From positions 186,001 through 250,000 of the forward strand of contig CANKBS010000001.1 in NCBI GenBank assembly GCA_947480015.1: a stretch of 64,000 bases of DNA, given 5' to 3'. Below, in pieces: positions 27,655 through 36,879 of the stretch. Made by a program: the position numbers and the translations under genes. The notes under the pieces are model-generated. The model ran no database searches and was not told the origin of the DNA. It worked only from the letters and a program-made list of their open reading frames with translations. This DNA comes from Sphingobacteriaceae bacterium (GTDB taxonomy: Bacteria; Bacteroidota; Bacteroidia; B-17B0; Aurantibacillaceae). Every line of letters starts with the position of its first letter. Position 1 is the stretch's first letter.

Positions 27655-29007
27655 TTAGTTGGCTGGTTTAAGATCATTAGGACTGTAACGTTTTAAGCCC
27701 TTAATGCCTGAAAGTTGTGTTTCAAGTATACTTTCATCACCGGCCAACACAAGTTTATAAACACCGGGTGTATAATATTTCTTCACAACTTTTTGAATGT
27801 CTACTAATTTGAGTTTATTCACCTCGTCCAGAATTTTTTTTCTGGTATTAAAATCATATTCAATCGGATCGAAGTAATTGGCAATTTCTTCGGGATATTC
27901 CATGCGTAAAAGGTTTGTTTTAAAGCGGATCAGCTCTATGTCAAAATCTTCCTGAGTAAAACCGGCTTTCGAAAAATTTTCGAGTGTTTTATCAAATAAG
28001 TTAATGGTATTAAGCGCTTCATTGCTTCTAACTGAACAAAACACGGCCATTAAGTTTGAAAACTGTGAGGTTTGATGTGTGCTGCTGATACCGTATGTTT
28101 TACCGCCTTTTTCACGGATCTCTTTAAATAAAACAGTATTAAAGATCATGTTGGCAATCTCAAAGGCCATGGCCTCTTTACTTTTTTGAGTGGGTGCAAT
28201 AAAATTCCATTGCAGGGCACATTGTGTGGCAGCTAGGCGGTTTGCAAAATAAATGTCGCATTTTTTAATGATAGGCATGTCGAGCGAAACTCCGTTCACC
28301 TCACCATAAGTGGATTCCCAGGCTCCGAAATATTTTTCTATGAGCGCTTTTACTTCGACACTTTCAAAATTTCCGCACACTAAAACCTTGGTGTTTTTTG
28401 GTGTGTAATTAAAAGCGTGAAATTCTTTTAGTTTTTCGGAGCTAATAAGATTGAGTTGTTCTTTATAAATGGTTCTTCCTAATGGATTGTCGAGTCCGTA
28501 TAAACTCAGGTTTGAATACACCTGAGCCATTTGCGTGATATTCATTTTAGAAGGTTTGTTATAGTCACTCATGTAAGAAATGAACTGAGCCAGTTTATCT
28601 TTATCAAATAAGGGTTGCAAAACAGCCGCACTCATCAGGTCAAAAACCAAGGAAGCATCTTTACTTAAAAAGTTTCCTGAAATATAAGTTCGGTCTTTAT
28701 CCGATTCTGATTTTAAATCGGCTCCAATAGTAAAAGCCAAATCGTTTTGTTGTTCCTCCGTGTATTTTTTGTTGCCCTGTAATACTAAATTGGCTGTAAT
28801 GCTATTGTATCCTTGCTGTCCCGGGGGTTCATTTTTTTTGCCACTATTTACGATGAGCTTCACATGCATGGCTTTTATTTTCCCGTATTTCAGAAAATAA
28901 ACTTTTAGGCCGTTCTTCAATGTAAATGTTTCAAGATTTGGTATTTCCTGAGCTTTAACACTAAAGCTAACCAGTATAAAAATCAATATGTTTATTATAT
29001 TTTTCAT
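27655..29007 (-). CDS. M16 family peptidase-like protein lacking the zinc motif
   Basis: A 450-residue protein with a signal peptide (cleavage near VKAQ) and two M16 domains. In the N-terminal domain the position of the catalytic HxxEH is occupied by GYNSITANLVLQG, with no His/Glu ligands, so it should be inactive. The C-terminal domain has the IREKGGKTYGISS block that is typical of M16 substrate-binding partners. It lies 14 bases after the active-looking M16 gene (29022-30338). The two probably form a heterodimer of the kind seen in bacterial M16B and mitochondrial processing peptidase, in the periplasm. Substrate unknown. Confidence 0.88.
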   Translation of the reverse strand: MKNIINILIFILVSFSVKAQEIPNLETFTLKNGLKVYFLKYGKIKAMHVKLIVNSGKKNEPPGQQGYNSITANLVLQGNKKYTEEQQNDLAFTIGADLKSESDKDRTYISGNFLSKDASLVFDLMSAAVLQPLFDKDKLAQFISYMSDYNKPSKMNITQMAQVYSNLSLYGLDNPLGRTIYKEQLNLISSEKLKEFHAFNYTPKNTKVLVCGNFESVEVKALIEKYFGAWESTYGEVNGVSLDMPIIKKCDIYFANRLAATQCALQWNFIAPTQKSKEAMAFEIANMIFNTVLFKEIREKGGKTYGISSTHQTSQFSNLMAVFCSVRSNEALNTINLFDKTLENFSKAGFTQEDFDIELIRFKTNLLRMEYPEEIANYFDPIEYDFNTRKKILDEVNKLKLVDIQKVVKKYYTPGVYKLVLAGDESILETQLSGIKGLKRYSPNDLKPAN

Positions 29008-29021
29008 AATTCAACTAATTT

Positions 29022-30338
29022 TCATTCAACTTCTTTTGGTTTGGTATTAATTACTTTTATGCCTGTTGGATCAAAATAGGATTTAGCAACACGTTTTAAA
29101 TCATCCTGACTAAGTTTACGATAAGCGTCCATACTGGCGTTATACTTATTGTAATCTTGATAATAATACTCAGCCATGCCAATGAGTCCGCAAATTTCAG
29201 TATTAGAATAAGCAGTATATACATCTTTGGATTCAAGGTCACTCAGGTAATTTTTTAAATCGACTTCGTCAATACCATCAGTAATAATTTCATTTATTTC
29301 TTTGGCGATTTCCTTTTTAACTTTTGCATTTCCTATTCCTGCCTGCATTACCACATCAAAAACAGTGTAAGACGGGTACAAGCGATCGGGCGACTGTTGT
29401 CCTGAAATACTGTAAGCCATATTATGATTCACTATTCGTTTTTTAATAAGGGAATTCGAGTTACTAAATAATAGTTCAGACAAAAAATTAAACGCATAGT
29501 AATCCGGATGTCCGAATTCGGGTGAAGGGATAATATAGGAATAGATTTGTACGGGAAAATCAACGCTCATGTCTTCAACGGCAATGTTATGGTGCAATAA
29601 ATCGGGTGCCGACTTTTTCGCATTAAAGGGTAATTGTTTTTTAATGCCGCCAAAATACTGTTCGCAGTAGCTAAACATCTCATCGGCATTTACATTGCCG
29701 GTAATGACTACAAAAGCATTATTGGGACTGTAATATTTATCATAAAACTCCTGACATTGTTGTGTGGTGAAGGCGGTGATTTCTTCCAGATTCCCGATGA
29801 CATCAATTTTATAAGGATGTTTGTCGGGATACAAGTACTTGTAACGGTCGGCCTCAAATCGCTGATACCAGCTGTTTTCACCTAACCTAAGTTCTTCACC
29901 CACCACTTCTCTTTCGGTATTTAAAACGTTTTGATCTAAAATAAGATTTTCCATTCTGTCGGCTTCCATTTCAATGGCTCGTTTCATGTTTTCACCCGGC
30001 AACTCCTCGTGGTAAACAGTTCTATCGAATGTGGTATAAGCATTTATTTCACCACCCAGTTTGTCTATTACTTTAAATGGTTTGTTTTCACCGGTAAAGT
30101 TCTTTGACCCTCTAAACATCATGTGTTCAAATAAATGCGCCATGCCTCTTATGCCATCCCATTCATCCTTGCTCCCAACCCTATACCACACTTGTATTTG
30201 AGCCATAGTGGTGCTTTTCTTTTCACACACAATTATTTTTAAACCATTGGCCAAGGTTTTTGTTTGCATGGGGTAATCGAGTGCAAACAAGCACTTTACC
30301 TGCATAAGGATAAGTGCTATAATTCCTAATCGTTTCAT
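29022..30338 (-). CDS. M16B zinc metallopeptidase
   Basis: A 438-residue exported peptidase: hydrophobic N-terminus (cleavage near LFAL), then the inverted zinc motif HLFEH (His68, Glu71, His72) with the downstream acidic ligand block EREVVGEELRL. The second M16 domain begins near residue 220. It degrades or processes peptides in the periplasm. The next gene, 14 bases downstream, encodes a partner without zinc ligands but with the R/Y substrate-binding block, so catalytic and binding functions are split over two chains. The DUF5686 gene lies 11 bases upstream. Confidence 0.92.
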   Translation of the reverse strand: MKRLGIIALILMQVKCLFALDYPMQTKTLANGLKIIVCEKKSTTMAQIQVWYRVGSKDEWDGIRGMAHLFEHMMFRGSKNFTGENKPFKVIDKLGGEINAYTTFDRTVYHEELPGENMKRAIEMEADRMENLILDQNVLNTEREVVGEELRLGENSWYQRFEADRYKYLYPDKHPYKIDVIGNLEEITAFTTQQCQEFYDKYYSPNNAFVVITGNVNADEMFSYCEQYFGGIKKQLPFNAKKSAPDLLHHNIAVEDMSVDFPVQIYSYIIPSPEFGHPDYYAFNFLSELLFSNSNSLIKKRIVNHNMAYSISGQQSPDRLYPSYTVFDVVMQAGIGNAKVKKEIAKEINEIITDGIDEVDLKNYLSDLESKDVYTAYSNTEICGLIGMAEYYYQDYNKYNASMDAYRKLSQDDLKRVAKSYFDPTGIKVINTKPKEVE

Positions 30339-30349
30339 GTTCGTAATTA

Positions 30350-32812
30350 TTAAAGTGATAAATTAAGTCCAATGGTAAAGCCCTGATTAAGTTTGGTGTC
30401 GGGGGCATAACCCAAAACATAATCAACCCGTATGACCTTAAATATTTTTTCGAGGCCAAAATTTAATTCATAATAATATTTCAGTAAGTTGCTACTCATA
30501 AAATGCCCACCCACTACTTCCTGAACTTTTAATTTTTTTATGAGAGGCAGTGTGTTAATGATAAGACCCTGAAAGTGATGTTCAGCATGTGCTTCGGCAT
30601 ACCATTTGTTCGCACTGAAGGTATAATAAGGTAAAAGCCGGAAACTGCTTAAGTAATCATTGGTATTAAAAATGGTTTGATTGCCTAAAAAATACTTGAA
30701 GTCCATAAAATATAGTTTTTTGGTATCAATAAATCCGCCGCCTCTTATGCGGTATTCGAATTTTCCGATCAAGCCCAGTTTAATTCGGTCGGTAACACTT
30801 GCACTTAACAGGTCATAATCGGCAGTTGTATTTAATATTGGGAAAGCTCTTTTATACGTGACACTTAGTTTAGGATATTTACTGCCACTTACAATTTTTT
30901 GATGCGGCATGGTATAATATTTTTGTTTAAAGTGAAAATTAAAGGTGAATTCGGCAGTAAAGGCCTTGTTCGTATTAAATAGCGAATCATGTGTAAAGGC
31001 ATGGCGAGGATCGTTGCTGGTATAAAGTTTGGATTTATCGTCTATGAGCAGAACATCGGAAGTGTTTTTTAAGGGGTCGCGTTGCATGTAACGTAGTATC
31101 CCCGAAAAATAAACACCATTACTGAGTTCGTTGTGATAATTGGCTTCCACGCCTGTTTCTTTAAAAACCTTCATAAAGTTTTCGTTCAGTAACAGTGAAT
31201 AGAGTGAGTTGATGATGGGTGAAATGGGATCCATTTGATTATACTGTTCAACAATGGATTTTACTTTTATCCCAAAGCGGGAAAATTTTTCAGGTTTAAA
31301 TTCATAAGAATAACCCAGTTCGCCTCCCCATAATTTGTTGGAGAAGCCATAACGCGAGCGGCCGAAAATAGAATAGTGCCTATTATCTTCATAAGATTTG
31401 TCAATACTGAATTTATAGCTGAGGTTCAAACCTTCTACCGTGTTGTATTGCACCCCATTCGTAATAACACCCGGTAGCGACACGCCAAAATGTTTTTTGG
31501 TATTGCTGTAGTTGTAGCCTAAAAACAAGTCGCTAAACTCGAGCTTATTATTTTTTTTGTCAACCGAATCTTTATAATGCTCGGTGTTACGAATCCTTGC
31601 GATGCTGTCTTTCTGCCGGTAATCATTAATTTCTTCCTGTGTAAGGGGCACCACACGATGTTGGGTCCAATAAACCGAATCTTTTTTATTGGCATCATCT
31701 TCTACTTTTAATAATTCGTTTTTAAAGAATTTTTTCGGGAAAACCGGATGAAGGTCGTATTCCTTTACATTAGCATTAAAATAACCTTTGCCTTTAAATC
31801 CAAAGGCTTTAAAATTAAACCCCAAATTCAGCGTTACCGGCATCCAAATACTATCGCCTAAAACTGGAGCATGCAACTGTTTGATAAAAAGTGTATCCAC
31901 AAAATCAATCTTGGCATCTTTGGTCAATATCATGTCAACACTGGTTATGCGCCAGGTACTATCCTGAATGTATATTATTCCGCTAAAACAAGGGTCGGCC
32001 TTATGCTTGGCCACTACTTTTATTTTATTAATAATTTTACCATCACCAGTTAAAGTGCCCAATAAATAGTATTTATAAAATATAAACGCGTTCTCGTTTA
32101 TTGGCGACATAAACGGCCTATCACTCAGGTTGCCCATTTCAACCAGGTTGTTATAAAAATTCACCTTCATGTCGCTGAGCTGATTAAAGCTGAATGATTT
32201 GTTATCACCACTAACTTTACTGCTATACATGATTTCTTTTTCATTATCGGGTTTACGGAAATGATATTTACTCTCGCTTTCAGACAAATACACCACCCCT
32301 TTCATGTCGGAAGTGTCTGATACGTTACCACCTGATAGTTTGATCAGGCCTTTTAAATTTTTCGGAATGGCATCAATTTTTTGTAGACCTTTTATGTAGG
32401 CCATACAGGTGTAGGCACTTAATTGATTTTGATAGTATTTCCGTTTTGCTATAGCCTTGCGAATAATAGGGTAGGCGGGATCTTCACCGGCTTTTATTTC
32501 AATTTCCTTAAGCGAAATGCCATCCGGATTTAAATGCACATCAAGTATTTTATCGCCGCTTAAAATTACTTTTTCGGTTTTTTTAGAGTAACCAATGTAT
32601 TGATAAATGATATCGTATGTTCCGGCAGGTAATTTTAAAGTATAAAATCCATTTAGGTTGCTATTGGTACCAAGGGTTGAACCCTTTACCATTATGGTTG
32701 CAAAAGGAAGGTCTTCTTTATTGCTCGAAATTTTACCCGAAAGCACATAAGTTTGTGCGAGCAAGTGCTCGAAAGTAACGAACAAACATAAAAGCAGTAA
32801 AATTCTGGGCAT
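30350..32812 (-). CDS. DUF5686 outer-membrane protein with carboxypeptidase-D regulatory-like domain
   Basis: An 820-residue protein with a signal peptide (residues 1-19, cleavage near LLAQ). Residues 20-105 form a CarboxypepD_reg-like beta sandwich (YVLSGKISSNKEDLPFATI, NLNGFYTLKLPAGTYDIIY). The rest is a DUF5686 barrel-like region with alternating aromatic strands, ending in FTIGLNLSL, a typical outer-membrane C-terminus. It is probably an outer-membrane barrel of unknown cargo. It is the first gene of a run with the M16 pair (11 bases), which suggests that the peptidases handle material entering or leaving through it. This link is inference from gene order. Confidence 0.88.
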   Translation of the reverse strand: MPRILLLLCLFVTFEHLLAQTYVLSGKISSNKEDLPFATIMVKGSTLGTNSNLNGFYTLKLPAGTYDIIYQYIGYSKKTEKVILSGDKILDVHLNPDGISLKEIEIKAGEDPAYPIIRKAIAKRKYYQNQLSAYTCMAYIKGLQKIDAIPKNLKGLIKLSGGNVSDTSDMKGVVYLSESESKYHFRKPDNEKEIMYSSKVSGDNKSFSFNQLSDMKVNFYNNLVEMGNLSDRPFMSPINENAFIFYKYYLLGTLTGDGKIINKIKVVAKHKADPCFSGIIYIQDSTWRITSVDMILTKDAKIDFVDTLFIKQLHAPVLGDSIWMPVTLNLGFNFKAFGFKGKGYFNANVKEYDLHPVFPKKFFKNELLKVEDDANKKDSVYWTQHRVVPLTQEEINDYRQKDSIARIRNTEHYKDSVDKKNNKLEFSDLFLGYNYSNTKKHFGVSLPGVITNGVQYNTVEGLNLSYKFSIDKSYEDNRHYSIFGRSRYGFSNKLWGGELGYSYEFKPEKFSRFGIKVKSIVEQYNQMDPISPIINSLYSLLLNENFMKVFKETGVEANYHNELSNGVYFSGILRYMQRDPLKNTSDVLLIDDKSKLYTSNDPRHAFTHDSLFNTNKAFTAEFTFNFHFKQKYYTMPHQKIVSGSKYPKLSVTYKRAFPILNTTADYDLLSASVTDRIKLGLIGKFEYRIRGGGFIDTKKLYFMDFKYFLGNQTIFNTNDYLSSFRLLPYYTFSANKWYAEAHAEHHFQGLIINTLPLIKKLKVQEVVGGHFMSSNLLKYYYELNFGLEKIFKVIRVDYVLGYAPDTKLNQGFTIGLNLSL

Positions 32813-32869
32813 ATTTTGCGCTGGTTTATAGTGTGACGATAAAGCTATTAAAAAAGTTACAAGCGATAA

Positions 32870-33562
32870 TTACTTTTTTTCAAAGCCCATAAAGGCATAT
32901 GAAACAATGTTGGCTCCCATTTTTAAGGCCTTCGTGCGAGCCTCGTCACTATCTTTATGTATTTCCGCGCTTTCCCAACCATCCCCTAAGTCGCATTCGT
33001 AATCATAAAAACAAACCAGTCGACCCTGATAAATTAAACCATAGCCTTTTGGAGCCCCATTATCGTGTTCATGAATTTTAGGTAAACCATTCGGGAAATC
33101 AAATTTTTGATGATAAATGGGATGGTTAAAGGGCAATTCAATCAAGTCGAGTTCAGGAAATATTTTTTTTAATTGAACACGTATGAATTTATCCATCCCG
33201 TAATTATCACTCACATGTAAAAAACCACCGGCCATTAAATAGTTCCTCAAATTCTCGGCTTCTTGATTTGAAAAAATAACATTGCCGTGGCCGGTCATAT
33301 GAATTAGTGGGTAATTAAACACTTCCATACTAGCTGCATCTACAATGGCCTGTTCGGGATTGATACCGGTTTTTAAAACATCATTACAAAATTTAATCAG
33401 ATTAGGAACTGAGGTTTCGAGGTTAGCATACCAATCGCCACCACCATTGTATTTGAGTAAGGCTAGTTGATAGGCCGATGGGGGTGCAATAAATGAAAAT
33501 TGAAAAAATGCCATTAAAATGAAAACAAAACGAAAAGATTTTATTTTTTTTGGTAAGCCCAT
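32870..33562 (-). CDS. DUF4159 domain protein, exported
   Basis: A 230-residue protein with a signal peptide (residues 1-28) and one DUF4159 domain: ALLKYNGGGDWYANLETSV near residue 33, HMTGHGNVIFS, GGFLHVSDNYG and the C-terminal GLIYQGRLVCFYDYECDLG. The fold resembles glutamine-amidotransferase-like proteins. No enzymatic activity is established for the family that I know of. It lies 57 bases upstream of the DUF5686 gene and 72 bases downstream of folP on the same strand. Confidence 0.85.
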   Translation of the reverse strand: MGLPKKIKSFRFVFILMAFFQFSFIAPPSAYQLALLKYNGGGDWYANLETSVPNLIKFCNDVLKTGINPEQAIVDAASMEVFNYPLIHMTGHGNVIFSNQEAENLRNYLMAGGFLHVSDNYGMDKFIRVQLKKIFPELDLIELPFNHPIYHQKFDFPNGLPKIHEHDNGAPKGYGLIYQGRLVCFYDYECDLGDGWESAEIHKDSDEARTKALKMGANIVSYAFMGFEKK

Positions 33563-33634
33563 TTAAAAAAAATTAAGATTTAATGTTTGAAGGTAGAAAA
33601 AAAACAAATACAGAAAGGCTTAGAGAATAAAAGA

Positions 33635-34492
33635 TCAGACATTCTGGTAAAACTGCACCAGCTCTATGGCCTGCTTGGCTTCCAATACATCGTGTACCCT
33701 TAACATGCGCGCCCCGTTTAATAAAGCAATGGTGTTTAAAACGGTGGTGCCATTTAAAGCACTAACCGGATTGGTTCCAATAACCTTGTTGATCATGCCT
33801 TTGCGTGAGAGTCCGGCCAATACCGGAAATTCATACCCTGTAAAGTCACGAAAACCTTTTAAGAGTTCGTAATTGTGTTCTAAACTTTTCCCAAATCCAA
33901 AACCCGGATCTAAAATAAGCTTGGTAAAATTAAGTGCTTTTAAAGTCTTGATTTTTTCTTCAAACACAGCTTGAATATCCTTAACAACCTTTTGATAGCT
34001 TGGATGTAACTGCATGGTTTGAGGATTACCCTGAATGTGCATTAACACATAAGGAAGATCTAATTGGGCTATGGTACAAAACATGTTGGCGTCCAGATTG
34101 CCACCACCAATGTCGTTGATAATGTCTGCGCCATATTCGGCACTCCTTCGGGCAATGTCGGCACGGTAAGTATCAACACTAATGAGTATTTCAGGAAAGG
34201 TTTTTCTGATTATCGGTAAAATGAGCGCGAGCCTTTTCCATTCTTCTTCAGCACTAATTTCGAGGGCATTCGGGCGCGAGGAAGCAGCACCCAGGTCGAT
34301 GATATGCGCCCCTTGTTTTATTTTCTCTGCAACATCACTTAAAACATCCTTCTCCGAATCATATTTCCCGCCATCGTAAAAACTATCGGGGGTCATGTTC
34401 ACAATGGCCATGATGAGTGGCTTATTAAATGTTATAATTTTTCCATTACAAGAATATTCAATTGGTTTTATTTCGTTATTTTTAGTGCTCAT
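33635..34492 (-). CDS. folP: Dihydropteroate synthase
   Basis: A TIM-barrel enzyme of 285 residues that joins p-aminobenzoate to pterin diphosphate in folate synthesis. Signatures: IMAIVNMTPDSFYDGG, HIIDLGAASSRPNA, DIINDIGGGN, KLILDPGFGFGKSLEHN and the C-terminal VLAGLSRKGMI. I set the start at the ATG at 34492 (MSTKNNE). An in-frame ATG at 34510 would add six residues but would overlap the start of the divergent gene at 34500. Only 7 bases then separate the two start codons. The dihydropteroate synthase assignment is firm; the exact start is not. Confidence 0.95.
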   Translation of the reverse strand: MSTKNNEIKPIEYSCNGKIITFNKPLIMAIVNMTPDSFYDGGKYDSEKDVLSDVAEKIKQGAHIIDLGAASSRPNALEISAEEEWKRLALILPIIRKTFPEILISVDTYRADIARRSAEYGADIINDIGGGNLDANMFCTIAQLDLPYVLMHIQGNPQTMQLHPSYQKVVKDIQAVFEEKIKTLKALNFTKLILDPGFGFGKSLEHNYELLKGFRDFTGYEFPVLAGLSRKGMINKVIGTNPVSALNGTTVLNTIALLNGARMLRVHDVLEAKQAIELVQFYQNV

Positions 34493-34499
34493 AAATTTT

Positions 34500-35036
34500 A
34501 TGCAAAACACAGCTCAACAATACGACCATGCCATTTCATTGTGCAAAGATATCTTTTTAAAGAAAATGAAAGACTATGGCACTGCCTGGAGAAATTTACG
34601 CCCCCGTTCGCTTACCGATCAAATCTTTATTAAAGCGCAACGCATTAAAAGCATTGAAGAAAAGGGTACTCAAAAAGTTAAAGATGATATCACAGGCGAA
34701 TACATTGGCATCATCAATTACTGCGCTATTGCCCTCATTCAGCTCGAATTGAACAACGATACCCGTATGGATGTGCCATACGATGAAGTGGCAGATCTTT
34801 ATCTGAAATACCTCGATCAAACAAAAAAACTGATGGAGGACAAAAATCATGATTATGGTGAAGCCTGGCGCGACATGCGCATGAGCTCTCTAACGGATCT
34901 GATTCTGATGAAAATTTTCAGGGTCAAACAAATTGAGGACAATGAAGGTAAAACCATTATTAGCGAAGGGGTTGATGCTAATTATATGGACATGATCAAT
35001 TATGCCGTGTTTGCCCTCATTAAACTGAGTGAGTAA
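34500..35036 (+). CDS. DUF1599 protein with two tandem domain copies
   Basis: A 178-residue protein built of two copies of one motif. KMKDYGTAWRNLRPRSLTDQ (near residue 20) and DKNHDYGEAWRDMRMSSLTD (near residue 117) are each followed by an RIKSIEEKG or RVKQIEDNEG helix and a Y-x-G/D-x-I-N-Y-C/A segment. These are the two halves of the DUF1599 family. Function unknown; the DYGxAW blocks recall nucleotide-handling all-alpha folds, but I do not assert this. The start is ATG at 34500; an upstream in-frame ATG at 34395 would lie inside folP. It is divergent from folP and precedes the BT_3928-like gene, a gene order I recognise from other Bacteroidota. Confidence 0.85.
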   Translation: MQNTAQQYDHAISLCKDIFLKKMKDYGTAWRNLRPRSLTDQIFIKAQRIKSIEEKGTQKVKDDITGEYIGIINYCAIALIQLELNNDTRMDVPYDEVADLYLKYLDQTKKLMEDKNHDYGEAWRDMRMSSLTDLILMKIFRVKQIEDNEGKTIISEGVDANYMDMINYAVFALIKLSE

Positions 35037-35140
35037 AAGTTAAAAATTTCAAATAAAGTTTAAAAAAGCCCAGCAGAACTAACTTTGACTAATTATTGCT
35101 GTAAATTCGTCACAGTCTACCTCATTAAATAAGTATAACT

Positions 35141-36472
35141 ATGAAAAAATTTCTATCCTCAAAACTCTTTCGTTTTATCTGGTCGGCCGCTCTGGCGCTT
35201 ATTATCTATTTAATTTGTCCGCCCTGCTTTAGTAAAACAACCATTTTAATTTTGCTCATCATTCAACTCATTCTTATTAATGGGGCTGATTATATTGCCA
35301 AATTGCCGTTGTTAACCCACCTCTCACGCTTTTTAGTTGGTGGTTTATTTATTTTTTCGGGTTTTATTAAGGCCAACGACCCCTTAGGATTTAGTTATAA
35401 ATTAAAAGAATACTTTGAGGTTTTTCAAAACGATACCGGCATGGCATTTTTCGAACACTTTGCCCACCTTGCCCTGCCGCTTGCCATCATCGTTTGTGCC
35501 AGCGAAATTGTGTTAGGGGTCATGTTACTCATTGGCTTTAAACGCAATTTAACCTTGTGGTTGTTGTTTGCGCAAATAGCCTTCTTTACCTTCTTAACTT
35601 TTTATTCGGCTTGCTACAACAAAGTAACACACTGTGGTTGTTTTGGCGATTTCTTAAAATTAAAACCTTGGGATAGTTTTTGGAAGGACGTTGCCCTGAT
35701 GATTTTGATCACCTTGTTATTTGCCGGCAAAGAAAACATCAACGAGTTATTTGCTCCAATGTTTACAAGCACCTTATTTTTACTAGGCCTTGGTTTTTCA
35801 CTGGCTTTTCCCATTTATGCTTTCCGCAATTTACCGCCCCTCGATTTTAGAGCCTATGCTCCGGGCCTAAGTATTAAGGATGGCATGCGCAAAGCAGCCG
35901 ATTATAAAGATCCGGTATACGAATCCATGCTGGTATACAAAAATTTAAAAAACGGTCAGCTGAAAGAATATAATCAGGCCGATTATATGAAGTCAAAAAT
36001 TTGGGAAGATACCTTAACCTGGAAATGGGAAGCAACTGAAAATAAGTTAATTCACGATGCTGTAAACCCGCCTAAAATAACTGATTTTACAGTAAACGAT
36101 CTCAATGGCAATGCCATCACCGATTCGGTTTTAACTAATAAAAATTACAGTTTTTGGTTAATTGCTTACGATCTTGCCCAAACCGAAAACGATGCAGCAC
36201 TGATGAATCAGATTAGTGATTTTTACAAATTGGCCAATCAAGAAAAAATTCAGTTCCTGGCCTTTACAGCAAGCGGACCAACCGAGATTGATGCCTTTAA
36301 ACACAAACACAATGCCCTTTATGATTTTGTTACGGTTGATCAAACCGTATTAAAGACTATGATTCGATCTAATCCGGGCTTGATGCTGATGAAGGACGGA
36401 ACCGTTATAGCCAATTGGCACCATAACAATTTCCCGGGCTTCAGCGAAGTGAAAACCAAATTCATGAAGTAG
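35141..36472 (+). CDS. BT_3928-like DoxX/MauE-type membrane protein with thioredoxin-like C-terminus
   Basis: A 443-residue protein. Residues about 10-240 carry membrane helices with the DoxX-like block SRFLVGGLFIFSGFIKANDP (residues 61-80) and the motif VTHCGCFGDFLKLKPWDSF, matching the BT_3928 family of Bacteroidota. After about residue 300 there is a thioredoxin-like fold (NYSFWLIAYDLAQTEND, then NPGLMLMKDGTVIANW) with no CxxC pair, so it is probably not a dithiol oxidoreductase. The paired cysteines near the membrane (CGC) might be redox active. It follows the DUF1599 gene by 104 bases and is closed by the terminator at 36511-36548. Confidence 0.85.
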   Translation: MKKFLSSKLFRFIWSAALALIIYLICPPCFSKTTILILLIIQLILINGADYIAKLPLLTHLSRFLVGGLFIFSGFIKANDPLGFSYKLKEYFEVFQNDTGMAFFEHFAHLALPLAIIVCASEIVLGVMLLIGFKRNLTLWLLFAQIAFFTFLTFYSACYNKVTHCGCFGDFLKLKPWDSFWKDVALMILITLLFAGKENINELFAPMFTSTLFLLGLGFSLAFPIYAFRNLPPLDFRAYAPGLSIKDGMRKAADYKDPVYESMLVYKNLKNGQLKEYNQADYMKSKIWEDTLTWKWEATENKLIHDAVNPPKITDFTVNDLNGNAITDSVLTNKNYSFWLIAYDLAQTENDAALMNQISDFYKLANQEKIQFLAFTASGPTEIDAFKHKHNALYDFVTVDQTVLKTMIRSNPGLMLMKDGTVIANWHHNNFPGFSEVKTKFMK

Positions 36473-36510
36473 TTGTAGGTTTCGGGTTTAACTCAGTCAC
36501 AATAACTAAT

Positions 36511-36548
36511 AGGACTTGTTTATGAAGGTAAACGAGTCCTTTTTTTTA
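36511..36548 (+). terminator. Rho-independent terminator after the BT_3928-like gene
   Basis: AGGACTTGTTTA pairs with TAAACGAGTCCT (one G:T pair) around a TGAAGG loop and is followed by eight T. It lies 38 bases after the stop codon. Confidence 0.92.
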
Positions 36549-36842
36549 TCTGATTTAATTACCTTCATTTTTTGACTATAAAACCAAGACATTAGGCTGA
36601 AGCCATGATATAAAGATAGGATAGTCATTCATCGTTTGGTTTAATGACAAGTTTGTGAAAGGGTTTGCGCTCATGAATTAAGGTAGTCGATTCCCGCATT
36701 AGTAAACGATAGCCACAAAAACTTATGGCCTTCAGGGTCTCGGTGAACCCATTCATCCGAAGATAGTTGTCATTAGAAATAGCGGTTTTACAGGTAGTCT
36801 ATTCTAAACAAAATGAAATGCCAAGACAAGAAAATTAAGCAC

Positions 36843-36873
36843 AAAAAAAACGCCTTAATTTCTTAAGGCGTTT
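36843..36873 (-). terminator. Terminator of the fatty-acid desaturase gene
   Basis: On the minus strand AAACGCCTTAA pairs perfectly with TTAAGGCGTTT around a four-base loop, followed by a run of T (eight A on the plus strand at 36843-36850). It starts 7 bases after the desaturase stop. Confidence 0.9.
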
Positions 36874-36879
36874 AAATGA

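Larger units (their letters stand above)
36473..36879. other. 407-base intergenic region with two terminators and a possible gene remnant
   Basis: It holds the terminators of both flanking genes (36511-36548 and 36843-36873). Between them the minus strand stays open for 57 codons (36625 to about 36795) with a sensible protein composition, including GFTETLKAISFCGYRLLM from an ATG at 36756. I find no promoter or known family. It may be the remains of a decayed gene or chance. No tRNA or other RNA gene was recognised. Confidence 0.45.

Noticed and set aside
34395-34499. Longer start for the DUF1599 gene.
   Set aside because: It would run 100 bases into folP and add residues unlike the family N-terminus.
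34493-34510. Longer start for folP at 34510.
   Set aside because: It would overlap the DUF1599 start codon and adds six residues not expected in the family.
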